A stretch of DNA of 60,000 bases from Hydractinia symbiolongicarpus (taxonomy: Eukaryota > Cnidaria > Hydrozoa > Anthoathecata > Hydractiniidae): assembly GCF_029227915.1 (NCBI RefSeq), contig NC_079884.1:9426001-9486000 (forward strand), in the 5' to 3' direction. Within the stretch, counting starts at the first letter, position 1. Every line of letters starts with the position of its first letter. Made by a program: the position numbers and the translations under genes. Of this stretch, positions 14,064 to 26,631 are shown in pieces. Below the pieces are notes generated by a model that was not told the origin of the DNA, did not search any database, and was given only the letters and a program-made list of their open reading frames with translations.

Positions 14064-16833
14064 TTTTTGTTTGTTTTGTTTTTACTATAAAAGTACATTG
14101 TATAAAAGTACTTTAACCAACCTAGATGTTTTTGTTAAAAGGGTAAATCCTTAACATACAGTGTTGTTCCAAGAATATTTATGTATCCACTATTTTTGAA
14201 TTATATTTCTCCAGCTTCTTTGATGGAAATGCAGTAACTCGAAATATGCTGGGAAGAATTACATCCGAAAAATGGGTTTTCAAGTGATTTTTCGAATTTG
14301 GTCATCTGACACAAGGTAAAAAACAAGAGAATAATGCTACAAAACTCTAACCTGGCTAACAGAAACTTTCCTAACAGACAATCTTAAGCTTCAGACAGTG
14401 CTGAGATCAGCATAAAATTTACCCCTTTAATGACATACCACCACTTTTCCAGTTTAATTTCATTAGGATAAGGAATCAGCCATCTCTCATATAGGCCTGA
14501 AAAAAGTCCAGTATATTCAGGGCTAATGGCTAAAACTGATATCGTTTCGTTTTCCAAACGAATTACAGGAATTTTGGTCAACATGAAAGTATAGAAATCA
14601 ATGCTAATTAGAAAACAAAACAAACACCTTGCACATATGATCACAACATAAGCAAAAAATAAAACCATAATATAACATTTAAAACACAGAATATTTTTTT
14701 TATCATAACGTGTTTTCAAGATAAGAAGTCATGCTGAACTTATGTCGTACAGCAGAAGAGGTTGTTTATCAAATCTTTTTAAAATTTTTAAAGTACTGTA
14801 TTCTTGAGATTGAAATTTTAAGTATCTATTTGCCTGGACACAAAATGTTTAAAAAGGCTTTTTAAAGGGTTTTGGTGATTTTTAGCTTTAGATTAGCTGA
14901 AAAGGAACTAGTTATATTGTACGCATTATCTAAGAAAATTGACATCCTTATTACACACAATATTTGTAACTTTGATAGGTTACAACATAAGCATTTTAGT
15001 GACTACAAAAGTAAAAAATAAATAAGAACCGAAAATTCTGTATTATTATCATTTTGAAGTTATTAAGAACATGTACATAAAGATCATAGGACACAATGTA
15101 GTGGGTTTGCTTGCGTCTGGTAGTTTTAGAAACCATGTCTTAAATCTCGCTCAGGCAGTATGTTAGCAATGCGCAAAGTAGCAATGTTAAACTTTTGAGA
15201 AAAGTAGGCCTTAGGAATCATTTAAAAATAAAAACTGCCAATCTAAGCTATGTATTTACTGGTTTTAGAAAGTATTACATTGTACAAAAAAATTGATTTT
15301 ATACTGGTTATCCTGAAACTGCACTGTCATTTTAATAATACAAAATTTAAATCCATATATCTACAGCTAAAAAAATACCTACAAAATAAATCACAAAACA
15401 CATGAAAACGAATCAAAATGATAAACTGTAACAATTTATACGTTGATAATGTCTTGCAGTAATTAGATGAAATATCCATTGAAATAAAATGTCATCAATA
15501 AAACTTTTGTATTTATTTTTACCAAATATATTTCACAAAATGAATTACAAATAATATATTTAACAAAATGAATCACAAAACACAAAAGACTCCACGGATT
15601 CTATAGTCAAATAATACCCACAAAAAAAAATTACATAGCCACAATTAAAAATTTTCTCAACATTAATACTAAAAAAATTTCATACAGACACCATAAATAA
15701 TAACTGACAACCATATCTACAATGTTTTTTTATAAATCTCATAATAATATTTTCTACAAATTAATTTGGAACTCTACAACTAAAATACATTTTCTATAAC
15801 TACAAGCCAATCCTATTGATGGACTAACCCAATAAGATAATTTGAAATAAAAACAAGAAAAAAGGGTGCAACTACTTCACAAAATTAAAAAACGACTATT
15901 CAACTAATCAACCCGAAAAGTTAAAATTTTTTAATTTTTGTGATCAAAATGTTTTTAATTGATTTGCTTCACTACAAGACTCAGCTGAAAAGCAAACAAA
16001 ACAATCATTAGACTGCATGTATTATTAATAAACAAAGAAGAAGGAAAAATGGCAACAGGAGAAGAAGGAAAAATGGCAACAGAAAAATTCATATATTTGT
16101 TTTTAATAATGGAATAATCTAAACACACCTAAAACCACACATCTAAAAACACTTAACACCACAATTGGTCACTCAGACTCAGTTCTTCCACAATCAGAAA
16201 TTGGAAAATTTTAAACTTAAAACACACAACCATAAAATCTTATCACATTTTTCATGGTATGACAGTTAAATTATTGAATTAACTAATTTGAACGGGTTAT
16301 CAATCCAAAAAAAGATAAATAAAAAATAAAATGCAACAAAACAAAACAAAAACAAAAAACAAAAATGTAAAAAAATCAAGATCGCTAGCTCTTAAAAAAA
16401 ACAGGTTTCATTAACATTCATTAGGTGCTAAGACCTCTTACAAAATAACTTTGTATGAAATAGTTTTTAACAGTCCTAAGATGTTCACACTAATGGCTAT
16501 CTCAGATTCTCAAAAAATAAACAAACATCAGAAATAAAATTATTAAGTATGTAAGTATTTGTAAGTTAGTGTGAACTGTAATGTTGCGTAATATATTTAA
16601 AAATTAACAAATAACCATGAAATATAAAATTCTTTGAATTATCTAAAACAAAAAAGCTCAAAAAAATCAGTACCATAAAATAAATTATAATAATAAAATG
16701 AATTTGAGTGGTGTTAGTCAACCAAGAAACGAGATAAACAAGTTTGTGCATAATGACAGTACCAAAAGAATCTTGCAGTATGTTAATTCAAAGATGATAT
16801 TTTTTTCTGGAGGTCTAAAACAAAAGAAACAAG
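14064..16833. other. Upstream of RAD50, no gene recognised
   Basis: 2.8 kb of AT-rich DNA between the RAD50 start codon and the Penelope-like element, presumably including the RAD50 promoter. There are many short AAAACA-rich runs and repeated 'ATCACAAAA' strings near 15380-15600. The open stretch at 14384-14719 (minus) shows no domain. Confidence 0.4.
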
Positions 16834-17058
16834 ACGTATAATATATTACTGTGGAAAGTTTATGTAATTTTATATTTTAAATATTTTAAATATTTTAAAT
16901 TTTTTAAATATTTCAAATATTTTAAATATTTTTAATATTTTAATATTTTTAATATTTTATATAATTTTATATTTATTTATTATATATTTAATATTATATT
17001 TATATAAATTTACATAATTGCAGAGGATCGAAATTCATAAAAATATTCATAATCAAAA

Positions 17059-18099
17059 GATCTCATCTAGAAGAGTTCCATGAACACAACAACGGCTTAC
17101 ATCGACAAATCAAATTCACTGTTGAGCTTGAACACGATGGAAGGTATTGCTTTCCTGGACACTTTAGTCAAACGCAAGAATGGTTCCATTTCCTTTTCAG
17201 TGTATTGTAAACCAACACGCACTGGCCAGTACCTTAACTTCGAATCAAATCATCAGAAATCTTGCAAAGAAAGTGTCATATCTTCATTACTGACTCGTGC
17301 CAACAGCGTAGTCAGTGACAAACAGGAGAGGAAAATAGAAATTCGACATGTAAGAAATGCATTAATCGCAAATGAATACAGCCATAAAGTCATCACGCAA
17401 GTAGAAAATAAAATGAAGAGAAGATGCAAAGGAGACAACAAGGAAACATCAGAGGAATTTATTGCATCAGCATTCCTACCCTTCGTACCAGGAACCAGCA
17501 TGATCCTTCGTCGAGTTTTAAGGCAACACAAGATCAAATGCATTCTTAACTCTAAAGACATCCTAAGAAGCACTTTGTCTAAAGCAAAAGACAAATTAAA
17601 CCTGGAGGAACAAAGCAATGTTGTTTACGAAATCCTGTGTAAAGATTGTGATGCAGTGTATATAGGCGAAACAAAAAGAAAGTTTAAGCAACGAGTACAA
17701 GAACATATGAGCGCAGTGAGAAACGGAGATGTGAAGAAAAACGAAATTGCGGAAAACAGCTGGAGCAGAAGTCACCAGTTTAATTGGGATGAGAAGAAAA
17801 TCATTGACAGAGAATCCAGAACAACGGCCAGGAAGATTAAAGAAACCATCAACAGTGTAGAACGTAACCAACACACGAGATTTGGTTACAAGCCCTACAG
17901 AAGAAGTAGTTACCTTCATCTAGGTCCGAAAATGTTAATTACCGTAATTAACTGTAATTATCAGCTCGTTTCTGATTGGTTAATTTTTATGAATTTCAAT
18001 CCTCTGCAATTATATAAATACATGTGCAACATCATTTTACTTTGCCCAGTGATGGGAGAAGGATCTCCCAAAACGTCGCCTACTAAACTATCATATTGA
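17059..18099 (+). pseudogene. Penelope-like element RT C-terminus plus GIY-YIG endonuclease, frameshifted
   Basis: The downstream frame reads IAFLDTLVKRKNGSISF and ESNHQKSCKESVISSLLTRA, typical of the C-terminal (thumb) part of Penelope-type reverse transcriptase. It is followed by a GIY-YIG nuclease core, VVYEILCKDCDAVYIGETKR, with FKQRVQEH after it. Upstream of ~17140 the family-like reading (HLEEFHEHNNGLHRQIKF) lies in another frame; one extra base in 'GATGGAAGGTATTGC' explains the shift. The ATG at 17080 is therefore out of frame and not an authentic start. The reading frame runs into the 3' inverted repeat and stops at 18099. The RT catalytic domain is missing, so this is a dead fragment. 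Confidence 0.85.
18041..18080 (+). other. Degenerate hammerhead-ribozyme-like motif
   Basis: GTGAT, a perfect six-base-pair stem GGGAGA/TCTCCC closed by AGGA, then AAAACGTC. This resembles the CUGAUGA-stem II-GAAAC core that Penelope-like pLTRs carry. Key positions differ (C3 is G, and GAAA is AAAA), so cleavage activity is unlikely. Called only from layout and position in the element. Confidence 0.35.
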
Positions 18100-18177
18100 A
18101 GAAATAATAAACTTTCCACAGTAATATGAATACTTAACAGACAAACCGAAATACAATCTTCAATAACGTATAATATA

Positions 18178-19239
18178 CTTGAACTAGCTCGCAAAACAAC
18201 AGTCTAAATGAATTTTGCTTTACTGTAATTGCATACGAGCTAACCACAAGCATAATAGTAAAATAGTTAAAACCCGCCCAGACATGTCCGAGCTCGAAGA
18301 GACACTGATTGTCAGACTATATATGAATAAATGTTATTTTTATAAAGAGAATTGCAAAAAAATTAAATGCATATTTAATCATATTTATTCACCAAAAACA
18401 CAACAAAGCAGGTCACAAAATAATTACGTGGATGTGCACTGGGAAGGAATTTGTTGACAATTTGTGTATTCCTGTGAGGAAAACATCAAAAGACCTAGTG
18501 ACGAACTAAGTTGTATTAACCTACGTGTTTTCGCATATACATGTGAGCAATTTGCTTGAAACTTACTTTTGTTTTTTTACTGCAGCTATGATGTGTTAAC
18601 AAAAAAAATTGTTGATAAATAGATTATGCTTCAAAAAATGTTCTTGTTCATATTATACCAGAATCAGCTTTAGCATGATTTGCTTGTACAGTGTTGAAAT
18701 TTAATTTCAATCCAAGCACTCAATCGCATTATTGTTTGTTGTTTGTGAGAAACTTCTTACACATTTAAATTCTTCGTTTATGGGAAATTGCCTTCATGAA
18801 AATATAGACTTTATTAATAAACTAAAATGTCTGCTTCACAAGCAAAAATAACGGTTGATATAATACATGAGATATAGTGACGTCAAAAGTCTTCAAAAGG
18901 GACAAAGATAGTCAGTATTACGTCTCCCTGCAAACTAGTAATAGCAAACTTATAACTGTACGCCCCAATTATCAAAAATAAATCCTGTAACTATTACTTT
19001 CTCTTTTTATAACTTTCAATGACTGCAATCTGCCACATGGTGGTACGTACATCTACCTATGGCAAAATAATGACAGCAAAAACTTTATTTTATACAGAGA
19101 TAAGTCTGTGATTTTGCACTTCTATCTCTTATATTAATAAGCTAAGTTAGTGAACTATGATATATCTGTGTGTTTTTTTTCTTTGTTTGCTTAAAGATTT
19201 TTTAATACACAATTTTTGAAATAAGGTGCAAGTTGCGAA
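18178..19239. other. No gene recognised
   Basis: AT-rich intergenic DNA. The short plus-strand open stretch 18215-18457 has no domain. Confidence 0.4.
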
Positions 19240-19275
19240 GTTGGAAACACATCCTTGCGAGGATGTGTTTCCAAC
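19240..19275. repeat. Perfect 15-bp-arm hairpin
   Basis: GTTGGAAACACATCC, loop TTGCGA, then the exact reverse complement. A solitary strong palindrome just upstream of the ~125-bp tandem repeat; it may mark the end of a small foldback element. Confidence 0.75.
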
Positions 19276-19354
19276 TCGTAGCTAACTAAAATAATGGTCA
19301 ATTGCAACGTCACAGATTTAAACTTCGTACCTAAACTCTCTAAGTACTTGGAAG

Positions 19355-19735
19355 TCATCTAAATGACATTTCAGGTCAAAATTGGTATTTTTTTTCAACA
19401 AAATTTGGCACAGGTAACAAAAAAATTATGCTGAACATAATAGTGACATCATAATTTTGATTTTTGTCACTTAAATGTCATTTTAGGCCAAAATTGGTCT
19501 GAAAATTAAAACTACTTTATTTTTGACAAAATTGGACAAAGTTAACAAAAAAGTATGCTGAACATGATGGTGACATCAAAATTTTGATTTTTTGTCACCT
19601 AAATGTCATTTTAGGCCAAAATTGATCCAAAAAATAAAATTACTTTATTTTCGACAAAAATTGGCAAAGTTAACAGAAAAAGTATGCCGAACATGACAGT
19701 GACATCAAAATGTTAATTTTTGGTTAACCAAATGC
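19355..19735. repeat. Three diverged tandem units of about 125 bp
   Basis: Each unit carries AAATGTCATTTTAGGCCAAAA, then AATTGG, GTTAACAAAAAAGTATGC, TGAACATGA and GTGACATCAAAATTTTGAT. Units two and three are most alike. No coding capacity. Confidence 0.8.
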
Positions 19736-20244
19736 TGTTTAAGACCATAAATGTTTCAATCGCGCGAATTTCAACCATGAATGATAGGCTGTATTTCTTG
19801 TTAGCAGAAATGTAGAATTGGGTCGCATTTTTGATATTTCATAGTTGTGCATTTTTAATAGCGAGATAGTTTAAGCAGCGCCTGCATCTTGTGTATTTTT
19901 TAAAAAGATAAGTGTTGAGAAGCTTTATTTAACTAACTGGTAAAGTAAATGTGTTTCCACCAAAGTTTTCCAAAGTGAATGTAGGCAGAGTTAAGTTCTC
20001 CTCAAATGCCTGGAAAGTAGTCTGCTAAAAATGAGGGGGCGATCTCACAAATCATTTTTGAAAAATGGTGTAGTGCGTAGTGCGTAACAAATAATATTGT
20101 CCATCTGAATAGCAGAATATGTTGTGTCTAACTTCGTAACAGAAATCACAATTTGACAGACAGCTTTTTGTAAACTTTATTCGCGAGGTTGTTTGCGTAT
20201 ATCATACGTCTTGTTACAAATAATTGAAAACTTCTGCTAATAGG

Positions 20245-20515
20245 TTAAATGAAGCCTGTGTAAGAAGCATCATAATGGAATGAAAGACTTCAGCAGTGAA
20301 GTAGGAAGATATTGACCATTTGTAAATGAATGATTTCAAAATAGTTAGGTGGAAGTGTAGCACCAGTCTGAGAGAAAAAAAAGAGTTCGGATGAGTTAAG
20401 AAGCAGGTTAGGTATTCCTAGTATTAGAGATAACTATCAAGATAAGAAGATTGAGTGAGTTGGAGGAAATTGAGGGAAAAGGATAATTGGTTAAGAAAGA
20501 TATGTCCTGGTCTAA
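20245..20515 (+). pseudogene. LINE relic, 3' part of RT ORF (same family as 33576-34927)
   Basis: Nucleotide similarity to 34460-34720: GAAGCCTGTGTAAGAAGC, GTAGCACCAGTCTGAGAGA, AAGAGTTCGGATGAG, AAGAAGCAGGTTAGGTAT, GATAATTGGTTAAGAAAG. Reading frame is broken by indels and stops. A very old fragment of the LINE that also hosts the transposon at 26.6 kb. Confidence 0.75.
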
Positions 20516-22150
20516 GGCCGATGTTAAGCAGAAAACAATGATAAGTATCAGTATCAGTATAAAACATTTTTCCAATGCATAAACAGAATATCATAGCATT
20601 TACAGTGTCTACATTGCCTTGTGAACAGTGTATGTCACTTGATATTATTAACCTTATCGCATATTCCAATGAGATATGTTGGTCTGGGTTGTGAGTATAC
20701 TCAATGCTTTCTGAAAAGCCCAAGGAGTACAAACCAACCAACCCATCACCAACGAACAGTTTGGCAAAGGTGGGTCAGTGCTGGCCTTAACAGTATCATT
20801 AACTTATTCCATGCAAGGAAAGTTATCGTCCCTCCCTGAGTATTCAAGACTTTTACCTTAAAAGGAACTCCAGCATCTAAAAAAGAAGTCATGATCTAAT
20901 GCAAATAAAAATAATTGCAAAAGTTGTTGTATGAAACTGTCCAATGGCTATGTGAAAAATAGAATTATAAGGACTGAATGTATAAAGGAGTAGAAGAATA
21001 AAATGTTTATTTTTATCAATAAGTTATGCTATCTTATGTATCTCATTAATCTTATCATGAATTCATCCCACATAAAAAGTTGTATCACACAATAGAATAC
21101 TGAAACATGTTCAAATACAAAAACACTAGAAATTCTAGGAAACTAAGAGGTATGACTATTGCAATTTTCTCTATTAAATTTATTTTAAAATTTTTTAAAA
21201 ATACCATATCAAAATATACACTGTCCTTGGATATAAAATATCATTTCCTTTTTTAGTTTCATGTATTAAAAAAAATTCCTAAATTAATCACCTATGTCAG
21301 AAGTACTGGGTACTAAGTTTTCTCTTTTTTCAGCACATTCTAGAATGCTAAAAGCGTTTGTTTTAAGAAATACAAGATTTTATGACAAAAAATATTTTCA
21401 GGAACTGTTCTTGCTATGCTAGGAGAAAAGTACATCAAGGCTAACCAAAACTCTTAACTTCAATTCTTTTAATAAGAATGTCCATGCTACAAAAATTTCT
21501 AACCACAAATAGATACTTATTATAATCGATCTCCGCAAGAATTAGGGAATTTTTTGGTTAGCCAGAAAGTGCGTTAATTATGTGTTAGGAAAGTTGTTGA
21601 CTTGTAATATACCTTGGGGATAAAATTTAGTGGAAAGAAAAATAAGGCCAATTGGCAAACTTGGTTGGAATGTAATTTGCTGGAAAAACTTGCAAGCTTG
21701 TTTGTCTCTTTGTAAATCAGACAACTTATCTACATAATGATGCAAGAAAAAAGTTGTCTAATGGACACCCAAAATTCTTTGATCTTTTTGCTACACTGTT
21801 TTAAAATTTTATTCTTATCCTGTTTTTTGTGTGATTTCACAAAAGTTTTAATTTTAAAAGTTTTTTATACAGCCACCACTTTTAATGTTCCTAAATACAG
21901 TTTTTTAGTTTTAAATATATGCATTGTCTATTCATTAAAAATTTAATTATTCGTGCCTTTTTAAAGAAATTAACAAAAGTAATAGTTAATTTTAGGCTGT
22001 TTTGTAAATGGGTCATTTGTTTGTTGACTACTGTATCCCTGCGTTTCAGTTAAATAATCAAAAGAAAATGAAAAAAGTATTTACATTTATTTCTTGGTGG
22101 ATTTTGTTTAATTTTACCATTACCATTAAAAAAATGTTAAAATTAGGTGT
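20516..22150. other. No gene recognised
   Basis: AT-rich intergenic sequence. Open stretches at 20424-20741, 20621-20839 and 21737-21946 lack domains. No element ends identified. Confidence 0.4.
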
Positions 22151-22639
22151 TTGAGCCTATTTACAGCTTCTCCTTCTAAATCATTATTGCTACATAATGT
22201 ATTTGACAAAAACCCTACTTTGTTTTCCTTTCAAAATTTTCTAAGCTCAGATGTAAAATGTCCTTCAATTTTGTCAAATATCAGCCTAAATTTCCTAATA
22301 AACAAGGTTCTAACAAAAACGAAAGATGTAGTTTTAAATGCCTCATTGCCTATAAGTGGATCTTTACTGGGATTTTCAAGCTTTGCAGAGTCGTTTTCTC
22401 ATTATTTTAAAACAAAATATGACGATTTTTAAGCTTAGCAGGGTCGTTTTTTGTCATTTTAGAATAAAATTACTGCGATTCTATATTTATCTGTTTGTGT
22501 AACAGTTTTTGTCTTTTTAAATTGCTTCCATGCCCCAACAGGAATTCATTAAAGTTTTCTATCTTATCCATATTTCATATTTGTTACAAAGAGTAAATTT
22601 TGCAAGAAATGGAGATAAAAATAGGAATAACAATTTTTT

Positions 22640-22825
22640 TTAAATATGCCTATTTTTCAAAATACGAAATTCATATATTTTAGAAATAAAAAATATAAAA
22701 TGCGAAGTTTGTATTTTCAAAAATACGCGTATTTTATATTTTTAGAAATACAAAAATTCTGTATTTCATATTTTTGAAATAAATGAATAATAAAGTGATT
22801 AGAAAGCATCACAAACATTTATTTT
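22640..22825. repeat. Palindromic AT-rich MITE-like repeat, right half
   Basis: Series of AAATACGAAATTC and GTATTTTTGAAA blocks ending in AAGTGATTAGAAAGCATCAC, which is close to the reverse complement of the family's left end (GTGATGCTCTCTAG...). The stretch just before it (22370-22470) repeats 'AGCTTAGCAGGGTCGTTTTT' and resembles, inverted, the internal block at 40090-40250. The two together may be one larger copy. Confidence 0.5.
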
Positions 22826-24369
22826 TTCATTTTTAAGAAGAAAAAAAAAAACGAATCAAATCATCACAAAGAGGTTATGTTTGTTTTAGTTCTTTTCCAC
22901 ACACAGATTATAGTGATGAAATGTTGTGGTTATCATCCAAGTCATGGTAAAAAAGTTTCATACAGGATAAAAGTTGCTTGTTTATATTTTTTCCCTTTTT
23001 AATACTAATAATGTGATTTTATATTTTGACTTAAAAAATGACTATCAATGCAGGACACTTAGTGTGTATGATATTAAACATGCATAACATACCTCTCCCA
23101 TTAAATCTGTAATCTCAAAATCTGCCTTGGTTCTTCGTATATTTTTTTTGATAAAACTTGAAATTAGTGAGTTTTATTCTTAACTTTTTTACTGTTGTAA
23201 TTTTTTTTCTCTTTAAGAGATCTTTCTGTTATAGATAGTCCCCATCCTTAATTGTTATTAAACAATGGCTAATATATTTTTCTACACAGTCCTTAAAAAC
23301 ACTTTTAATTTATCTTGCTATATTGCACATGTCAGAAAAGAATGAAAGTAAAAAAAGGTTAAAAAAGAAAACAGGAATGGCAAAGTTTTGACTGCTTGTT
23401 GTCTTTCTTTACTCATTCTTCTTACTTACATCTCTATTTGATGCATTCTTTGTGCTTCCACGTACCTAATTTGTTAAATAGTTGTAGATGCCAGCCACGG
23501 ATATTCTTTTGATTTACAAAAAATTCTGAAGAAAAACATTTTACATATCTTATTAAGTCCTTAAAATTGGGAATTTTTTTCTTCCCCTAATCTTCTACAG
23601 TTGTCACTCACTTGATTTTTCAGGCTGTTGTCTTAATCTCTTTTGTCAAAACTATTAAATATCTTAAGAAAGTTACAGTATTATGTAGCTGAACTTCAGG
23701 GTTATAAATGCTAAAAAAACCTGTAGTTTTTGTTTTATTTGTTTGCAGAACTCCGGGCAGGGATGTTATGAAGAATCAACAAAACCCAGGGTTTTAACCC
23801 TAAAAAACCAGTATCGTAATGCTTTCAAAAAGCTTCAGACATTTAATAGAATTACTGATTTTTAGAGGAATGTCTCCTCCATGCCTGACCGAATTAAATC
23901 TGCCAAAATTTATTTTCTCTTTGTTGCCAGTTTTTGTAAAATTTTCATGTGACTTTTTGTCTAATGTTATGGTTATTATTTTGAAGTAGTTGTTAGCCTG
24001 AGGAAAAGTCCATGTAAGTATGTAAAATAACGAAAAAACATCGCTTTGAAGCTTAAAAATTGTCCTATTTACTTAACAAAAAAAATCAATGCATTTTGTT
24101 TTTAGATGCAACTTAGAGCCGCCAAGTTTTGTAAGTTAAGAAAATAGGTCTGCAGATACGTAATAATAGTCATATTTGATCGTGAAATAGCGCAGAAGTC
24201 ATCATACTTTGTTTTTAAAAACTTCAACGTGTTCCCGTAAACGGTAAACATCATCAAAAATGGGATACTACAAAGCTTAAAAATATCACTGCATTTTGAA
24301 CATAAACTAAAATTGTTCAAAATTATATTTAGTCACCAGTTATCTTTGTATTATAAAATTCCTGTTTGT
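22826..24369. other. No gene recognised
   Basis: AT-rich intergenic DNA, mostly T-rich runs. No coding domain or clear repeat boundaries. Confidence 0.4.
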
Positions 24370-24562
24370 AATGCTCTATAGCAAAATTGATCACTTCTAC
24401 TTTAAAATTATAAAATTTTGTATAACACATTCCAAAAATATGAATTCTGTATTTTACACTTAAATTTAAAAATACGAAATTCGTATTTTAAGAATACGAA
24501 ATTTGTGTTTTTAAAAATACGGAATTCCTAGAGAGTAAGTAAAACTCTCTAGGAATTCCGTT
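24370..24562. repeat. Palindromic MITE-like repeat ending in an 18-bp perfect hairpin
   Basis: Left end 'ATGCTCTATAGCAAAATTGA' and ACTTCTACTTTAAAATT match the family at 39927. The copy ends in ACGGAATTCCTAGAGAGT, a 7-nt loop, then its exact reverse complement (24519-24536 with 24544-24561). The hairpin arms include the family's terminal CTCTCTAG string. Confidence 0.6.
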
Positions 24563-24997
24563 ATTTTAATCTTAAGCAACATTAAACTTTGTTCAGAGTA
24601 AAAAAAGCAGCTTGTGAAGAAGTATAATTTCATCAAAAAATACATTTTTCATGCAGCTTCTATGAGTTAAGTGTTTACAAATATAGGAAATTTCGTTTGC
24701 TTCTTTAATTCTGTTAGAACAATTACTTTTCCCAACAATTAACAATTACTACATAATACATTCTATTGCATAGTGAATTACATTTCTCCATAATTTTTTT
24801 TTGAAACTCTAGAAACTTACCAGGTTCTTTTCTGTTTTAACTTTAGTTAAAATAACAACAATATGGAACTAATTTTTATCTGGCTTCTGTTGAAGAACTA
24901 AAAAGAATAAAAATAGAAAAAATGGGTAAACAAAAATTATTTTAGGGCTTGCAAAATTACTTTTTAATTGCAGCAAAATAAGTTTAACACATTTTGT

Positions 24998-26605
24998 TGG
25001 GCTCAGGAAGTCAAGTGGAGAGGAGGTTCAGTGAGATTTGTGGAAGGTAGGAGGGAAGGTATAAGCTTTTCTGGATTGGTAATAGTGATGGATATTGAGG
25101 AGTTAGCATAGTCGTTGCAGAGAAGTGGGTAGTGGGTAAACGTAATAGATGTTATGCGTGTTAATAGTCGTATTATAGTGACAAATTTTTTGATAGGTAA
25201 TAGGATTGTCACTTTTCTGTCAGCTTATGCTCCACAGTGTGGACTCAGTGAGGAAGATAAAGATAATTTTTATGATGAATTAATAGCAGTCACATCAAAG
25301 TTTGGAGACACGAACTTGTCATGGTGGCTGGCGACTTTAATGGCATGTTGAGAAGTCGTTTGAAGGTCATAGAGGTGTGCATGGAGGCTATGGATTTGGG
25401 AGCAGAAATAAGGAGGGGGAGAGATTGCTTGAGTTTGGAATGGCAACGAACATGGTGGCTTGCAACACACCATTCAGTAAGAGACAGAGTAGGCTGATAA
25501 CATAAAAGTCAGGTGGTAGTAAAACACAGATAAATTACTTCCTGGTTAGAAAGACAAGAAAGTGGTGAAGGAATTGACAATTATATCGGGGGAAGAGTGT
25601 GCTTCCCAGCATAGGTTGCTGGTTTGTGATATTATCTTGAAGAGTGCTAAAGAAGCCAAGGAAAAGTACAGGCCCCGCCGTAACGTCTGGCAGCTGAAAG
25701 AAGAGGTTGTGGCAAGAAAATTTAGTGCAACAGTTTAGCAGTTAGCCCACAACGGTAAATCTGATAGTGACAAGGTTGAAAGTACTTGGACTACTTTGAA
25801 GAATTGTCCTCTAGAAGCTTCTGATGATACCCGTGGGTGGACAAAAGGACCAGCTAGACATAGACACATCTGGTGGTGGAATAATGAGGTTGACCAGTGT
25901 ATAAAGGAAAAGAGGAAACTTTGGAAAGAGTGGAAGTCAGGTGGTAGTGAAAATACTTACTTATAACCTAAGGGTTGTGTTCGTACAGCAGTGTAAAAGG
26001 GAAAAATCAGAAGCAGACAGAAACAGATTTGCAGATGTGTTAAGAAGGGAAGACCAGCACAACAAGGTATTCAAGATAGCAAAGCAAATGAAGAAGACTT
26101 TTCAAGATGTTGTAGGTGAGAAGTGTATACGTAATGATGAAGGTATTTTGGCTAGCACAGAGGAGGAGAAAACAATAGCTTGGAAGAATTATTATCAGAG
26201 GTTGCTTAACACTGAGTTTGATTGGGATGAGGATAATTTGTCTGATGATGATGTTGTAGAAGGGCCAGCTATGCAGCTCAAGAAAGAATGGGTAGTGGAG
26301 GCTATTAGGAAATTGAAGATTGGCAAAGCTGCAGGAGTATCAGGTAGAGTGTTGCAGAGATGGTAAAAACATCTGGATATATTGGAGTTGAGCTTAATAC
26401 AAGTCTTGCTAATCAGATTATGAAGGATGGTGCTATTCCAAGTGAGTGGCAGTCGAGTGTAATAGTGAATTGTTTCAAGGGCAAGGGTGATGCATTAGGA
26501 AGAGGTTTTTATAGATGTTTGAAGTTGGTTGATCAAGTAATGAAAGTTATTGAAAGAGTGATTGATAAGTTACTTAAAGAGAGAATTGATATAAGATGCA
26601 ATTTG
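24998..26605 (+). pseudogene. LINE, 5' half: AP endonuclease and N-terminal RT (broken)
   Basis: Non-LTR retrotransposon ORF2 relic. The endonuclease part shows VTFLSAYAPQCGLSEEDKDN and, after a frameshift near 25320, an AGDFNG-type core typical of APE nucleases. The connector and N-terminal RT follow at 25941-26605 (EWVVEAIRKLKIGKAAG, then GAIPSEWQSSVIVNCFKGKG). Multiple frameshifts and stops. The LINE is interrupted at 26605 by the 6,970-bp transposon and resumes at 33576. Clade (RTE-, CR1- or L2-like) not resolved by eye. Confidence 0.85.
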
Positions 26606-26631
26606 CTCGGGCAACTTACGGACAGTCTCCA
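26606..26631 (+). repeat. Left terminal inverted repeat of the transposon
   Basis: 26 bp, identical in inverse to 33550-33575. Preceded by TG. Confidence 0.95.

Larger units (their letters stand above)
16834..18177 (+). mobile_element. Penelope-like retroelement copy, 5'-truncated, with inverted flanks
   Basis: Bounded by a 12-bp direct repeat ACGTATAATATA (16834-16845 and 18166-18177), a candidate target duplication. Inside it are two nested inverted pairs. The outer pair is TTACTGTGGAAAGTTTA (16846-16862) against TAAACTTTCCACAGTAA (18108-18124). The inner pair is near 17001-17045 against 17980-18020 ('TTGCAGAGGAT' against 'ATCCTCTGCAA'). Such inverted terminal (pLTR-like) arrangements are usual for Penelope-like elements. 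Between the left outer and inner arms, the sequence is replaced by AT-only expansion (16863-17000). The coding remnant is described separately. Confidence 0.8.

Noticed and set aside
14384-14719. 111-codon minus frame upstream of RAD50
   Set aside because: No domain, hydrophobic AT-rich composition, and RAD50 already has a family-conserved start at 14063.
17253-17919. Minus-strand frames opposite the Penelope-like ORF
   Set aside because: Shadows of the GIY-YIG/RT coding strand, with no domain of their own.
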